Counted from the first letter of the stretch, positions 8,002 to 16,880 are shown. The stretch is 64,000 nt of DNA from an uncultured Paracoccaceae bacterium (GCA_938005545.1 CALKXV010000031.1:1-64000), one strand, 5' to 3'. Notes: generated from the letters alone by a model not told the origin. Translations and numbers: made by a program.

Positions 8002-8706
8002 TCAGCCAGCGGCCATTTGATTATGTTTGCGCGCCATAAACTCCTTGGCCGTTTCGACGGCAACTGCAGCGTCTCGGCAATAGGCGTCGGCACCAATGGC
8101 TTTGCCAAATTCTTCGTTCAACGGCGCACCGCCCACAAGAATAACATAGTCATCACGAATGCCTTGTTCGACCATCGTGTCGATCACAACTTTCATATAG
8201 GGCATCGTTGTGGTCAAAAGTGCTGACATACCAAGGATATCGGCGTCTTCTTTGACCAATGCGGCAAGGTAGTCTTCGACCGGGTTGTTGATGCCAAGAT
8301 CAACAACTTCAAAGCCAGCACCTTCCATCATCATCGACACAAGGTTCTTGCCGATGTCGTGGATGTCACCCTTGACTGTGCCGATCACCATCTTACCCAT
8401 GCGCGGCGCACCTGTTTCGGCCAGAAGGGGTTTTAGGATCTTCATGCCCGATTTCATGGCATTTGCGGCCAAAAGAACTTCGGGAACGAATAAAATACCA
8501 TCGCGGAAGTCATCGCCGACGATCTTCATGCCGCCCACCAAAGCCTCGGTCAAGACGCGGTAAGGCTCCCAACCGCGGCCCAAAAGGATGTTGGTGCCTT
8601 CTTCGATTTCCTCTTTCATACCGTCATAGAGGTCGTCATGCATCTGAAGCGTTAGCTCTTCGTCATCAAGCTCGCTTAAGATGATCTCTGGTTCGTCTTC
8701 CGACAT
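8002..8706 (-). CDS. methyltransferase-cognate corrinoid (B12-binding) protein
   Basis: A 234-residue MtbC/MtaC-like methyl carrier. The N-terminal helical cap (residues about 20-95) precedes a Rossmann-like cobalamin domain with DIHDIG (114-119; His116 is the predicted cobalt ligand), then MSALLTTTMPYMK and ILVGGAPL with the later GADAY element. Such proteins take a methyl group from an MttB-type enzyme and give it to tetrahydrofolate or another acceptor. The start at 8706 has TAGGAA upstream; two codons further a GTG is possible. It is co-directional with the DUF1638 gene, with the two frames nearly touching. The MttB-like gene at 2887 is the likely donor enzyme, but it is 4 kb away and on the other strand. 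Confidence 0.92.
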   Translation of the reverse strand: MSEDEPEIILSELDDEELTLQMHDDLYDGMKEEIEEGTNILLGRGWEPYRVLTEALVGGMKIVGDDFRDGILFVPEVLLAANAMKSGMKILKPLLAETGAPRMGKMVIGTVKGDIHDIGKNLVSMMMEGAGFEVVDLGINNPVEDYLAALVKEDADILGMSALLTTTMPYMKVVIDTMVEQGIRDDYVILVGGAPLNEEFGKAIGADAYCRDAAVAVETAKEFMARKHNQMAAG

Positions 8707-8725
8707 GACCACATTCCTAAAAGTT

Positions 8726-8762
8726 AGCGCGGGTTTCCTCGATTTAGAAGGAAACCCGCGCT
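8726..8762 (-). terminator. strong hairpin terminator after the SGNH hydrolase gene
   Basis: A perfect 14-bp stem, AGCGCGGGTTTCCT (8726-8739) and its complement (8749-8762), with a 9-base loop. On the minus strand it is followed by AACTTTT, a short T-run. It separates the SGNH hydrolase from the corrinoid-protein gene, both on the minus strand. Confidence 0.8.
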
Positions 8763-8791
8763 ATTTGAACGCCAATTTGCGACTTAAAGGT

Positions 8792-9739
8792 TTACGCCAG
8801 CGACTTGCGGCGTCTGGCCCACACACCGAACCCGGCTAGGCCGGTCAAAAGCAGGGCTCCACCAGCCGGCAAAGGCACTGGTTGCAGAAACTCATCTGAG
8901 AAGGCGTCTGCCAAAATCGTGTGGACGCCTTCGACGGGATGGATGGCGTCGAAGAAAAGGAAATTATCTGGATTGGCCAAACATCCTTCAACACCAAGTG
9001 CCTCAAGGCATTGTAACTGCTGCGTTTCGTCTGGAAGATCGGCCAACACCCCTTGTAGAACCCCGTCAAGATCGAAGAACGAGACGCCAGCATCTGGCAG
9101 GGCGGCATCCAACCCAGCGGTCGTTGCTTCAATCGCAGCATTCAGGAAGAACGACGCGCCATTTGCTGCCGCCGCACCATCTGTGTCACCGTCAAACTGA
9201 GGAAGTGTTCCAAAGCTGGGTTGACCAAACACCACCACGTCTGACACGCCCGCAGCAACAAGTTGCTGAACGCCCGTGCCTATGGTTCCCGCAACACCGC
9301 CGACGAAGCCGGCGAATTGTTCGTCCGTTGGCTCGACGATCTCGGAGAAATCAAGAAAATCATTGCCGCCGACCCAAATCACACCAAGTGGGTTCGCGCC
9401 CAGCGAGCCAACGCTCGACGTGAATGCAGCGATCTGTGCCAAAAGATCAGGAATGGCGTCAGTTGGGGCGTTATCGGCTGCGCGCGCGCCGCCAAATGCG
9501 AAGTTTGTTCCGCCTAGCAAGCTGGGCGTCAGACCCAATTGCGTGGCCCAAGTATCGCCGTTTGTGAATTGGCCGTCCGGGTAGGGCGGGTCTGCTACCG
9601 CCGAAGGTGCGATAATTTCAAGGTTTCCGCTATCGCTTAGACTATCGCCAAAGACGAAGACTTCGTCGAACGCTCCGAAGGTGCCCGCATTCACTGGAAT
9701 TGCTGTGCACGCGGCCAAAAGGCATATCGTCTTTTTCAT
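8792..9739 (-). CDS. secreted SGNH/GDSL hydrolase with VPLPA-CTERM sorting tail
   Basis: A 315-residue exported lipase/esterase-like protein. Signal peptide at 1-18 (MKKTICLLAACTAIPVNA). Block I is VFVFGDSLSDSGN (catalytic Ser in GDS), block III WVGGNDF, and block V DAIHPVEG with the Asp/His of the triad. The C-terminus is VPLPAGGALLLTGLAGFGVW followed by ARRRK, the motif-hydrophobic-basic layout of a VPLPA-CTERM signal handled by an exosortase/archaeosortase-like enzyme. Expected to be surface-attached or released after processing. Relatives include thermolabile-haemolysin-type GDSL enzymes; the substrate is unknown. The sorting enzyme is not in this window. Confidence 0.9.
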   Translation of the reverse strand: MKKTICLLAACTAIPVNAGTFGAFDEVFVFGDSLSDSGNLEIIAPSAVADPPYPDGQFTNGDTWATQLGLTPSLLGGTNFAFGGARAADNAPTDAIPDLLAQIAAFTSSVGSLGANPLGVIWVGGNDFLDFSEIVEPTDEQFAGFVGGVAGTIGTGVQQLVAAGVSDVVVFGQPSFGTLPQFDGDTDGAAAANGASFFLNAAIEATTAGLDAALPDAGVSFFDLDGVLQGVLADLPDETQQLQCLEALGVEGCLANPDNFLFFDAIHPVEGVHTILADAFSDEFLQPVPLPAGGALLLTGLAGFGVWARRRKSLA

Positions 9740-9871
9740 AAATTCCCCTACGACTGGTTAAGTCGACCCCACACCAATGTAGCAGCGAGCACAAAATTTA
9801 GGCAAGGTTGACCAGACGGCAAGATTTCGAATTACCTTGAGTTTGTTCCCTGTTTGTTTCAGTATTTCGCC

Positions 9872-10954
9872 ATGATTAATGGAAAAACACTGTTTCCGGG
9901 CGTTCCCAGGGGGAGAGGGGCGGTGTCGAACCCGGTCAGCCGGTTCGATGCGCTGGATCGCGAAGCGGTTGATGACGGGTGGGAAGCGGAAGAAGATCTG
10001 GCGCCCTTGCGCACAGAAGTCACGTTGGAGCGTCCGCGATCTGTCATCACGCGGAATACCTCGCCGGATGTATTCTTTGACCGTTCGATCAATCCTTACC
10101 GCGGCTGTGAACATGGCTGCATCTACTGCTTTGCGCGCCCGACCCATGCGTATTTAGGGCTGTCGCCGGGTTTGGACTTTGAAACCAAATTGATCGCCCG
10201 GCCCGAGGCGCCCGAAGTTTTAGAACGCGAGCTACGCGCGAAGTCTTACAAGGTCGGTCCGATTGCGATTGGCACCAACACAGATCCCTATCAGCCTATT
10301 GAAAAGGATCAAAAAATCATGCGGCGTCTGCTCGAAGTTCTTTACGAGTACCGCCATCCGGTTTGTGTGGTGACCAAAGGCACACTGATCGAACGGGACG
10401 CAGATATTCTGGGTGAAATGGGTCGCATGGGGCTGGCGCGCGTTGGCATTACCGTCACGACGCTGGATGCAGATGTGTCGCGGAAAATGGAACCCCGTGT
10501 GCCTTCGCCTGAGCGTCGAATGCGCACCATTCGTGCCCTTGCTGCCGCTGGATGTCCGGTGCGTGTCATGGTGTCGCCCGTGGTGCCGGCGCTGACCGAT
10601 CACGAGCTTGAGGCAATCTTGACACGCGGTGCCGAGGCAGGAGCGACAACTGCGTCATGGATCATGCTACGCTTACCGCTTGAGGTCGCGCCTTTGTTCC
10701 GAGAATGGGTCACCGAAATCTTTCCGGAGCGCGCGGCCCGGATCATGGGTCGTGTGCGCGATCTTCACGGAGGTAAAGATTACGATGCTGAATTCGGCAA
10801 ACGGATGACAGGCGAAGGGGCGTTTGCCGATCTAATTTCCCACCGTTTTTCGATTTCAACCAACCGGTTAGGTCTGGATATTGATCTGCCACGTTTGGAT
10901 GTGTCTCAGTTTCGCTGCCCGGTGCGAAAAGGCGACCAGCTCTCGCTATTTTAA
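9872..10954 (+). CDS. PA0069/Rv2578c-type radical SAM protein
   Basis: A 360-residue radical SAM enzyme. The [4Fe-4S] motif is C79-E-H-G-C83-I-Y-C86, a CxxxCxxC, preceded by the family-typical SPDVFFDRSINPYRGCEHGC. Further core elements are AIGTNTDPYQPIE, VVTKGTLIERD and GITVTTLD. These proteins relate to spore photoproduct lyase-like folds, but their reaction is not established. ATG 9872 is preferred; an in-frame TTG at 9854 would add six residues. It is followed 48 bases later by the DUF2484 genes, a position where murC or murG often stands in relatives. Confidence 0.9.
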   Translation: MINGKTLFPGVPRGRGAVSNPVSRFDALDREAVDDGWEAEEDLAPLRTEVTLERPRSVITRNTSPDVFFDRSINPYRGCEHGCIYCFARPTHAYLGLSPGLDFETKLIARPEAPEVLERELRAKSYKVGPIAIGTNTDPYQPIEKDQKIMRRLLEVLYEYRHPVCVVTKGTLIERDADILGEMGRMGLARVGITVTTLDADVSRKMEPRVPSPERRMRTIRALAAAGCPVRVMVSPVVPALTDHELEAILTRGAEAGATTASWIMLRLPLEVAPLFREWVTEIFPERAARIMGRVRDLHGGKDYDAEFGKRMTGEGAFADLISHRFSISTNRLGLDIDLPRLDVSQFRCPVRKGDQLSLF

Positions 10955-11002
10955 GCGGATGATTGCCCCAATCCTGCCGGATTTTCTGATTATTCCGGTG
11001 TC

Positions 11003-11257
11003 ATGAGCCTTTCACTGATCACCGGATGCCTTTGGGTTTTGCTTGCAACCTTCGTCGCCTTTTTACCGATGCGTCGTCAGTTTCCGCCCGGCATTGCGCT
11101 TTTGATCGCAGCTCCTTTGTTGCTCAGCTGGATCGCTTGGGATCACGGGGCTTGGATTTTTGCGGCTGGATTGCTTGGCTTCATGTCCATGTTCCGCAAT
11201 CCATTGATCTACTTTTTCCGTCGCGCCCGCGGTGAAGCCCCTGAGGTGCCGTCATGA
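11003..11257 (+). CDS. DUF2484 small membrane protein (first copy)
   Basis: An 84-residue protein with three hydrophobic segments and a short basic C-terminus (FFRRARGEAP). The pattern CLWVLLATFVAFLPMRRQFPPG...MSMFRNPLIYFFRR is the DUF2484 family, restricted to Rhodobacteraceae-like genomes and normally found beside murB. Function unknown; an inner-membrane role in envelope assembly is guessed from location only. Its stop overlaps the start of the next DUF2484 gene by four bases (ATGA). Confidence 0.85.
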   Translation: MSLSLITGCLWVLLATFVAFLPMRRQFPPGIALLIAAPLLLSWIAWDHGAWIFAAGLLGFMSMFRNPLIYFFRRARGEAPEVPS

Positions 11258-11520
11258 GCGCATCGGTTCTTCTGGCCTGTGCATGGTGCGTTCTGGCCAA
11301 TTTCATTGGCATGTTCCCATCCAAGCACAAGCATTGGCCATCAGCCTATGTATTGATGACCTTTGGCCTGCCTCTTTTGGTTTGGGTGTTCGTGGCCGAC
11401 GGGTGGGTGTTTGGGTTAATCTTCACCGTCGCCGCAATGTCGATCTTGCGTTGGCCTGTCGTCTACCTTCTTCGCTGGTTCCGGGCTCAGACGTTCGGGC
11501 GCGCCGAAACGAAAGGCTAG
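11254..11520 (+). CDS. DUF2484 small membrane protein (second copy)
   Basis: An 88-residue paralogue of the preceding gene, with the same layout: LLACAWCVLANFIGMFPSKHKHWPSAY, three hydrophobic segments, and MSILRWPVVYLLRWFR near the end. ATG overlaps the upstream stop (ATGA), indicating translational coupling, so the two copies are probably made together. The pair looks like a tandem duplication, but the two have diverged well beyond recent copying. Confidence 0.85.
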   Translation: MSASVLLACAWCVLANFIGMFPSKHKHWPSAYVLMTFGLPLLVWVFVADGWVFGLIFTVAAMSILRWPVVYLLRWFRAQTFGRAETKG

Positions 11521-11526
11521 GGAAAA

Positions 11527-11790
11527 ATGTCGCTCGAAACGAAACTTTTGTATCTCATCATGGCCGGTTGGGCATTGATGATTTTTGTACCGTCCTTTGT
11601 TCCGGCTCTCTTTATGGCGGCGGGATTGGGGATTGCGGCGGCTTACATCGTTTTTCTTGGTGCAGGTGACGCCGTACAATTGAAAGACATGGTGATTGCA
11701 ATTGCGCCGAGTGTTGCTGGTGCCGTTTTCATTGCATGGCCGGTTGGAATGGTGTTCCGCTGGGTGCTTCGAAGGAAGCGCGCGATCTGA
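11527..11790 (+). CDS. small membrane protein of unknown function
   Basis: An 87-residue protein with about three hydrophobic segments (LIMAGWALMIFVPSFVPALF, then AAAYIVFLG, then VAGAVFIAWPVGMVF) and a basic tail RRKRAI. Six bases after the DUF2484 pair and before murB, with GGGA upstream of the ATG (GGGAAAAATG). No family recognised; the position makes it part of the same operon. Confidence 0.7.
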   Translation: MSLETKLLYLIMAGWALMIFVPSFVPALFMAAGLGIAAAYIVFLGAGDAVQLKDMVIAIAPSVAGAVFIAWPVGMVFRWVLRRKRAI

Positions 11791-11838
11791 CTTTGAATGC
11801 GCTGGTCTCGGCGCTTTTGGAATGCTAGCCCAAACACT

Positions 11839-12783
11839 ATGACATGGGCGGATCACATCAATATACGCGGGCGTCTTACGGCGGATTACGACCTTTCGGG
11901 ATTGACGTGGTTGCGTGCAGGTGGCCCGGCGGATTGGCTGTTTCTTCCAAAAGACATTGATGACCTAAGCGATGTATTGTCTGCACTGCCCTTGGACGTG
12001 GACATTTTCCCAATGGGCGTGGGGTCAAATTTGATCGTGCGTGACGGCGGCGTTCGTGCTGTCGTGATCCGCTTGGGACGCGCTTTTGCGGATATGTCTA
12101 TCGACGACGATCTCGTGACCGCAGGTGCCGGGGCTTTGGATGCGCAGGTCGCGAAACGAGCCGCCGAAGCCGGATTGGATCTGACGTTTCTCAGAACAAT
12201 ACCGGGGGCCATTGGTGGTGCGGTTCGTATGAACGCGGGTTGCTATGGGTCTTACGTTGCTGATCACTTCGTCGAAGCCAATGTTGTGCTGCGAAATGGC
12301 ACGCAGATCGTGTTAAAGTCGGATGACATGAATTTCCGCTATCGCCAAAGTGATCTGCCGACCGGCGCGGTGATCACCTCGGCGGTATTTCGCGCAAAAT
12401 CCGGTGACCCCGAAGCACTGGCTGCCAAGATGGAAGCACAGCTTGCCAAGCGCGATGAGACACAGCCCACCAAAGCGCTGACAGCGGGGTCTACGTTTCG
12501 AAATCCGGTGGGCTATAGCTCGACCGGTAAGGCGGATGACACCCACGAGATGAAGGCGTGGAAGGTGATCGACGACGCCGGAATGCGAGGGGCCCGCCGT
12601 GGTGCCGCGCAGATGTCCGAGATGCATTCGAACTTTCTGGTCAACACAGGGGGCGCGACGGCTGCGGATTTGGAAGGTTTGGGCGAAGATGTGCGGGAAG
12701 CTGTTTTCCAAAGCTCAGGAATCAGATTAGAGTGGGAAGTACTGAGGGTCGGTGAACCGGCCCCTGAGGCGAACGACAAATAA
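11839..12783 (+). CDS. murB: UDP-N-acetylenolpyruvoylglucosamine reductase
   Basis: Reduces UDP-GlcNAc-enolpyruvate to UDP-MurNAc with NADPH and FAD in the cytoplasm. The 314-residue length fits type I/IIb MurB. FAD-binding elements are [27 protein letters not shown] and [18 protein letters not shown]; the substrate region AGSTFRNP carries the catalytic Ser, and [18 protein letters not shown] closes the fold. ATG 11839 (MTWADHIN) is preferred over an upstream frame start at 11797. It leads the murB-ddl-ftsQ-ftsA string, without murC or murG in front. Confidence 0.97.
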   Translation: MTWADHINIRGRLTADYDLSGLTWLRAGGPADWLFLPKDIDDLSDVLSALPLDVDIFPMGVGSNLIVRDGGVRAVVIRLGRAFADMSIDDDLVTAGAGALDAQVAKRAAEAGLDLTFLRTIPGAIGGAVRMNAGCYGSYVADHFVEANVVLRNGTQIVLKSDDMNFRYRQSDLPTGAVITSAVFRAKSGDPEALAAKMEAQLAKRDETQPTKALTAGSTFRNPVGYSSTGKADDTHEMKAWKVIDDAGMRGARRGAAQMSEMHSNFLVNTGGATAADLEGLGEDVREAVFQSSGIRLEWEVLRVGEPAPEANDK

Positions 12784-12818
12784 CAAGGGCGAAAACGCCC
12801 AATTTACAGGTGGCGGGT

Positions 12819-13733
12819 ATGTCGAGCAGCTTACCCCCGAAAGTGACGGTATTGATGGGCGGACCCTCGGCTGAACGCGAGGTGTCATTGTCCACAGGGC
12901 GCGAATGCGCCGCGGCACTGAGGGAGGCCGGATACGAAGTAACAGAACTGGACGCGGGCCCGGATGTGGTCGCGCGGCTTCAGGCATTGTCGCCTGACGT
13001 TGTGTTCAATGCGCTTCACGGGCGGTGGGGCGAAGACGGCTGTGTGCAAGGCATTCTGGAATGGTTGCGTATTCCCTATTCGCACTCCGGTGTCTTGGCT
13101 TCGGCGCTTGCCATGGACAAGACACGCTCCAAGGCAGTCTTCGACGAAGCGGGGCTTCCAATCGCGCACAGCGGAATTTTTGATCGAGAGGCGATCCAGG
13201 TTAGCCACGTGATGGCCACACCATACGTGGTGAAGCCAAACAACGAAGGTTCCTCCGTTGGTGTATACATTGTGTCTAAACACGCCAACCGACCACCAGA
13301 AATTGACCCCAATATGCCCGACCGCCTGATGGTCGAAACCTATGTGCCGGGGCGCGAACTTACAGTGACAGTCATGGGTGACCGTCCCTTGTGCGTAACC
13401 GAGATTTTATCTGATGGCTGGTACGATTATGACGCCAAGTACAAAGAAGGCGGATCACGACACGTACTTCCCGCCAACATTCCAAGCGACATCGAAGCAG
13501 CCTGTCTGGCGCAAGCCAAAGCCGCGCACGACGTACTGGGATGCCGGGGTGTTAGTCGAACGGATTTCCGCTGGGACGATACGAAAGATTTGGCCGGATT
13601 GATCGTTCTTGAAACCAACACACAGCCCGGCATGACGCCGACGTCTTTGGTGCCAGAACAAGCCGCCCATGCCGGCATCAGTTTCCCCGACTTGTGCGAC
13701 TGGATCGTGAAGGACGCATCATGCGACAGATGA
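12819..13733 (+). CDS. ddl: D-alanine--D-alanine ligase
   Basis: ATP-grasp enzyme making D-Ala-D-Ala for peptidoglycan precursors; 304 residues, typical for DdlB. Visible motifs: VLMGGPSAEREVSLSTG at the N-terminus, ALHGRWGEDGCVQGILE, YVVKPNNEGSSVGV (ATP-grasp lysine), ELTVTVMG, and LETNTQPGMTPTSLVPEQA with the Mg-binding Glu/Asn. ATG 12819 is chosen; a GTG at 12810 would add three residues. Its last 13 bases overlap ftsQ, a sign of coupled translation. Confidence 0.97.
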   Translation: MSSSLPPKVTVLMGGPSAEREVSLSTGRECAAALREAGYEVTELDAGPDVVARLQALSPDVVFNALHGRWGEDGCVQGILEWLRIPYSHSGVLASALAMDKTRSKAVFDEAGLPIAHSGIFDREAIQVSHVMATPYVVKPNNEGSSVGVYIVSKHANRPPEIDPNMPDRLMVETYVPGRELTVTVMGDRPLCVTEILSDGWYDYDAKYKEGGSRHVLPANIPSDIEAACLAQAKAAHDVLGCRGVSRTDFRWDDTKDLAGLIVLETNTQPGMTPTSLVPEQAAHAGISFPDLCDWIVKDASCDR

Positions 13734-14617
13734 TCCAATTCCGAAGCAAACGCGCAAAGGCTGCAAGGCCCGAGCGACGTGACCCGGCGCCGTCGCGGCT
13801 GTCTTATAAGCTGAACCGGATGATGCTGCGCCCTTGGGTGCGGCGGTTTCTTCGACATGGATTGCCGGTGTTGATCGTTGTGTCTGGTGTTGTCTTTTGG
13901 GCGTCCGATCAAGGGCGTCGCGATGATGCAATGGACCGGTTGGCCGAAGTGCGTCGACAGATTGAGGAACGTCCGGAATTCATGGTTCGGTTGATGTCCG
14001 TCGAAGACGCGACGCCGTCGGTTGCGAGCGATATTCGCGAAGTGCTATCGATTGATTTTCCGGTATCGTCCTTTGATCTTGACCTGAGCGGTTTGCAGGA
14101 AGCCGTCGAAACGCTGGACGCCGTGGCTGAGGCTTCGGTGCGTATTCGTTCGGGTGGTGTCTTGGAAATCGAAGTTGAAGAACGTGTACCGTCTGTGATT
14201 TGGCGCGACGAAGACGCTTTGGTTTTGCTTGATATGACGGGCCATCCGGTTGCCACCCTTGAAGCACGTACCACCCGGTCTGACCTGCCTCTGATCGCAG
14301 GTGTCGGCGCAGATATCGCTGTGGCCGAAGCGCTGGAGCTGTTTGAGGCTGCCGAGCCCATCCGAGACCGGTTGCGTGGCTTCTTGCGGGTCAGTGAACG
14401 TCGCTGGGACGTGGTTTTGGATCGTGATCAACGGATCATGTTGCCTGAGGGTGCTGCGATCACGGCTTTGGAAAAAGTCATGGCGCTGGACCGTGCACAA
14501 AACCTTCTTGAACGCGACCTGTCGGTCGTTGATTTCCGCAACCCTGGTCGGCCGGTATTGCGGCTGGGGCAGGGGGCGGTCGATCTTTTATTTGATACGG
14601 GGTTTCAGTCCGAATGA
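13721..14617 (+). CDS. ftsQ: cell division protein FtsQ
   Basis: A bitopic inner-membrane divisome scaffold linking early and late division proteins; 298 residues. A basic cytoplasmic N-terminus (RSKRAKAARPERRD) is followed by one membrane segment at about 45-62 (GLPVLIVVSGVVFWAS), then POTRA (FMVRLMSVEDATP..., IREVLSIDFP) and the FtsQ domain (VEERVPSVIWRDEDALVLLD). The start at 13721 has AAGGA 6 bases upstream and overlaps the ddl end; its TGA overlaps the ftsA ATG. Confidence 0.93.
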   Translation: MRQMIQFRSKRAKAARPERRDPAPSRLSYKLNRMMLRPWVRRFLRHGLPVLIVVSGVVFWASDQGRRDDAMDRLAEVRRQIEERPEFMVRLMSVEDATPSVASDIREVLSIDFPVSSFDLDLSGLQEAVETLDAVAEASVRIRSGGVLEIEVEERVPSVIWRDEDALVLLDMTGHPVATLEARTTRSDLPLIAGVGADIAVAEALELFEAAEPIRDRLRGFLRVSERRWDVVLDRDQRIMLPEGAAITALEKVMALDRAQNLLERDLSVVDFRNPGRPVLRLGQGAVDLLFDTGFQSE

Positions 14618-15957
14618 GGATGCTTAACGATCTTTACCAAAGCCAGCGATCCATGCGGGCGATGCGGCAAGCGGCTATTCAGCGCGGTGTGGTGGCCATT
14701 TTGGATGTGGGCACGTCGAAAATCGCCTGTTTGATCCTGAAATTCGATGGCCGCGAGCGTGTGACGTCGGGCGAAGGGATCGGCGCGATGGCCGGTCAAA
14801 CCAAGTTTCGGGTGATCGGGGCCGCAACGACCCGGTCTCGCGGCATCGAGCTTGGCGAAACCTGCGCAGTTCAGGAAACCGAACGTGCTATTCGCACCGC
14901 TGTTCAGGCCGCGCAAAAGATGGCCAACTGCCGGGTCGACCATGTGATTGCCTGCCTGTCGGGCGGGCAACCCCGGTCCTATGGATTAGCCGGGCAAGTT
15001 AACATCGCAGGTGACGTGGTTACGGAAACAGATATCGCTCATGCGCTGGCGGCCTGTGATGTGCCGGACTATGGCGCAGATCGCGAAATCCTTCATGCCC
15101 AACCTGTGAATTTCGCTCTGGATCACCGCTCGGGTCTGATTGATCCGCGTGACCAGATCGGCCAGCGTTTGGCCTGTGATCTTCATATGCTGACCGTCGA
15201 TACCCCGGTGATCGAGAACCTGATTTACTGCCTGCGCCGTTGTGATCTGGAATTGGCGGGGCTTGCCTTGTCTTCTTACGTCTCGGGGATCGCGGCCTTG
15301 GTGGAAGACGAACAGGAGCTTGGCGCGGCTTGTGTCGATATGGGCGGCGGGACAGCGGGGCTGTCGATCTTTATGAAGCGCCACATGATTTATGCCGATA
15401 CCGTGCGGCTTGGCGGCGTACATGTGACGCAAGATATCTCAAAGGGTTTGCAAATCGGGGTGGCCGCGGCCGAGCGGTTAAAAACGTTCCACGGTGGTGT
15501 GGTGGCAACCGGCATGGACGATCGCGAGATGATCGAAATCGGTGGTGAGACCGGCGATTGGGAACATGATCGTCGTACCGTCAGTCGCGCTGAACTGATC
15601 GGGATAATGCGGCCTCGGGTCGAAGAAATTCTGGAAGAGGTGCGCGAACGCCTGGATGCGGCTGGTTTTGAGCATCTGCCCAGCCAACAAATCGTTTTGA
15701 CAGGCGGCGCGAGCCAAATTCCGGGTCTTGATACGCTGGCGCCCAAGATCCTCGGGCAACAAGTGCGGATCGGTCGTCCGCTGCGTGTCCATGGGCTTCC
15801 GCAGGCCGCAACGGGTACATCGTTTGCCAGTGCTGTAGGTTTAAGCCTTTTTGCGGCGCACCCTCAGGACGAATTTTGGGATTTCGAAATGCCAGCCGAT
15901 CTGGGTGCTCCACGATCTTTGCGCCGCGCCATGAAATGGTTCAAGAGCAACTGGTAA
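14614..15957 (+). CDS. ftsA: cell division protein FtsA
   Basis: Actin-like membrane tether for FtsZ; 447 residues. The phosphate-binding loop is AILDVGTSKIACLI, the phosphate-2 loop CVDMGGGTAGLSIF and the adenosine motif VLTGGASQIPGL. A C-terminal amphipathic helix, LRRAMKWFKSNW, is the membrane-targeting sequence. The ATG overlaps the ftsQ stop (ATGA). ftsA and ftsZ are normally adjacent; here about 1.1 kb and an opposing gene separate them, so ftsZ must have its own promoter. Confidence 0.97.
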   Translation: MRMLNDLYQSQRSMRAMRQAAIQRGVVAILDVGTSKIACLILKFDGRERVTSGEGIGAMAGQTKFRVIGAATTRSRGIELGETCAVQETERAIRTAVQAAQKMANCRVDHVIACLSGGQPRSYGLAGQVNIAGDVVTETDIAHALAACDVPDYGADREILHAQPVNFALDHRSGLIDPRDQIGQRLACDLHMLTVDTPVIENLIYCLRRCDLELAGLALSSYVSGIAALVEDEQELGAACVDMGGGTAGLSIFMKRHMIYADTVRLGGVHVTQDISKGLQIGVAAAERLKTFHGGVVATGMDDREMIEIGGETGDWEHDRRTVSRAELIGIMRPRVEEILEEVRERLDAAGFEHLPSQQIVLTGGASQIPGLDTLAPKILGQQVRIGRPLRVHGLPQAATGTSFASAVGLSLFAAHPQDEFWDFEMPADLGAPRSLRRAMKWFKSNW

Positions 15958-15972
15958 GGTCTGCTGACATAT

Positions 15973-16533
15973 CTATGACGCATCCTTCGCGAGATCATCC
16001 GGCTTTGCGACAAGGCCCGAACTCAACCGATCCCGACAATCCGGGCAAAAGACATGTTCTGTCACCTGATAGTCGCCACGCGCTGACGTGAACGGATCAA
16101 CCCAAACAGAATCGATATTGTAACGACAACAAATGCTGCACTTCGGTCCGAAAAATGGGGCCGCGCGACCCATAGACGGACGCTGGGTTTGCGATATCAG
16201 GCGATGCTCGACCAAAATGTGTTCATCCGGGCGGGGTTGCACGATCATTCGGAACAGACGCGGCGTGTCAGGCCCGTCACATCGGTACAAAGTTTCATAG
16301 ACCCTGTTTTCGAAGCGGCACCAGAAAAAGAGTGTGTTCAGGAACCCGATCACCTCGTCGCCTTTAACAAAGTCGCGAAGACCGCCGCCAACAACGCTGT
16401 TTTTCAAAGATTTGGATTGATCGCTTTCGGGGGCCGTTTCGCCCCAAGTGTCGCTTACATCGGCAATGCGATCGAAAGAATCCAAGATATAGTACACTGA
16501 ATGCGGCTTTGAATTGGCAACGGATGTTTGCAT
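15973..16533 (-). CDS. uncharacterised protein with a zinc-ribbon-like Cys cluster
   Basis: A 186-residue protein on the strand opposite ftsA and ftsZ. The N-terminal part (SVYYILDSFDRIADVSDTWG ... GDEVIGFLNTLFFWCRFENR) resembles a PAS-type sensor domain. The C-terminal part has CSICC and CPDC pairs with a nearby His, a likely metal site. ATG 16533 has GAGAG 9 bases upstream; a GTG two codons earlier is the alternative. I do not recognise a named family. It shares the 0.5-kb control region with ftsZ, so it may be controlled together with division; that is inference. Confidence 0.7.
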   Translation of the reverse strand: MQTSVANSKPHSVYYILDSFDRIADVSDTWGETAPESDQSKSLKNSVVGGGLRDFVKGDEVIGFLNTLFFWCRFENRVYETLYRCDGPDTPRLFRMIVQPRPDEHILVEHRLISQTQRPSMGRAAPFFGPKCSICCRYNIDSVWVDPFTSARGDYQVTEHVFCPDCRDRLSSGLVAKPDDLAKDAS

Positions 16534-16706
16534 CAACACGCACTCTCGTTGGCTGAAAGCCTGATCGGCCTTAAATAAAAGGCTTAAACCAAAAGTTGCA
16601 GCGATGTGTTAACGAACGTTAACAATATTTCATTTTGGGTGTTTGCAGGCGCAATGTTCCGCTTATTGCAAGAAATAAGACGACGTCCATGGGCGAATCT
16701 GTTAAG

Positions 16707-16715
16707 TTATCCACA
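16707..16715 (+). promoter_or_regulatory. DnaA box TTATCCACA upstream of ftsZ
   Basis: An exact match to the strong DnaA-binding consensus TTATNCACA, in the ftsZ sense orientation, 330 bases before its ATG. Confidence 0.6.
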
Positions 16716-16880
16716 AGGTCGGTTAACGGCCACGACGGAGGCAGAGCAGCCCCTTCAGAATGTAGATTGCAACTAATGGTTGTGGTTCGCCGTGTGCGGA
16801 CCCATAGCCTTTACGTGAAGATGATGATGTAAGTGCATATCATTTCACAGTATATTGTTGGTTGCACGACATGCTGCGGG

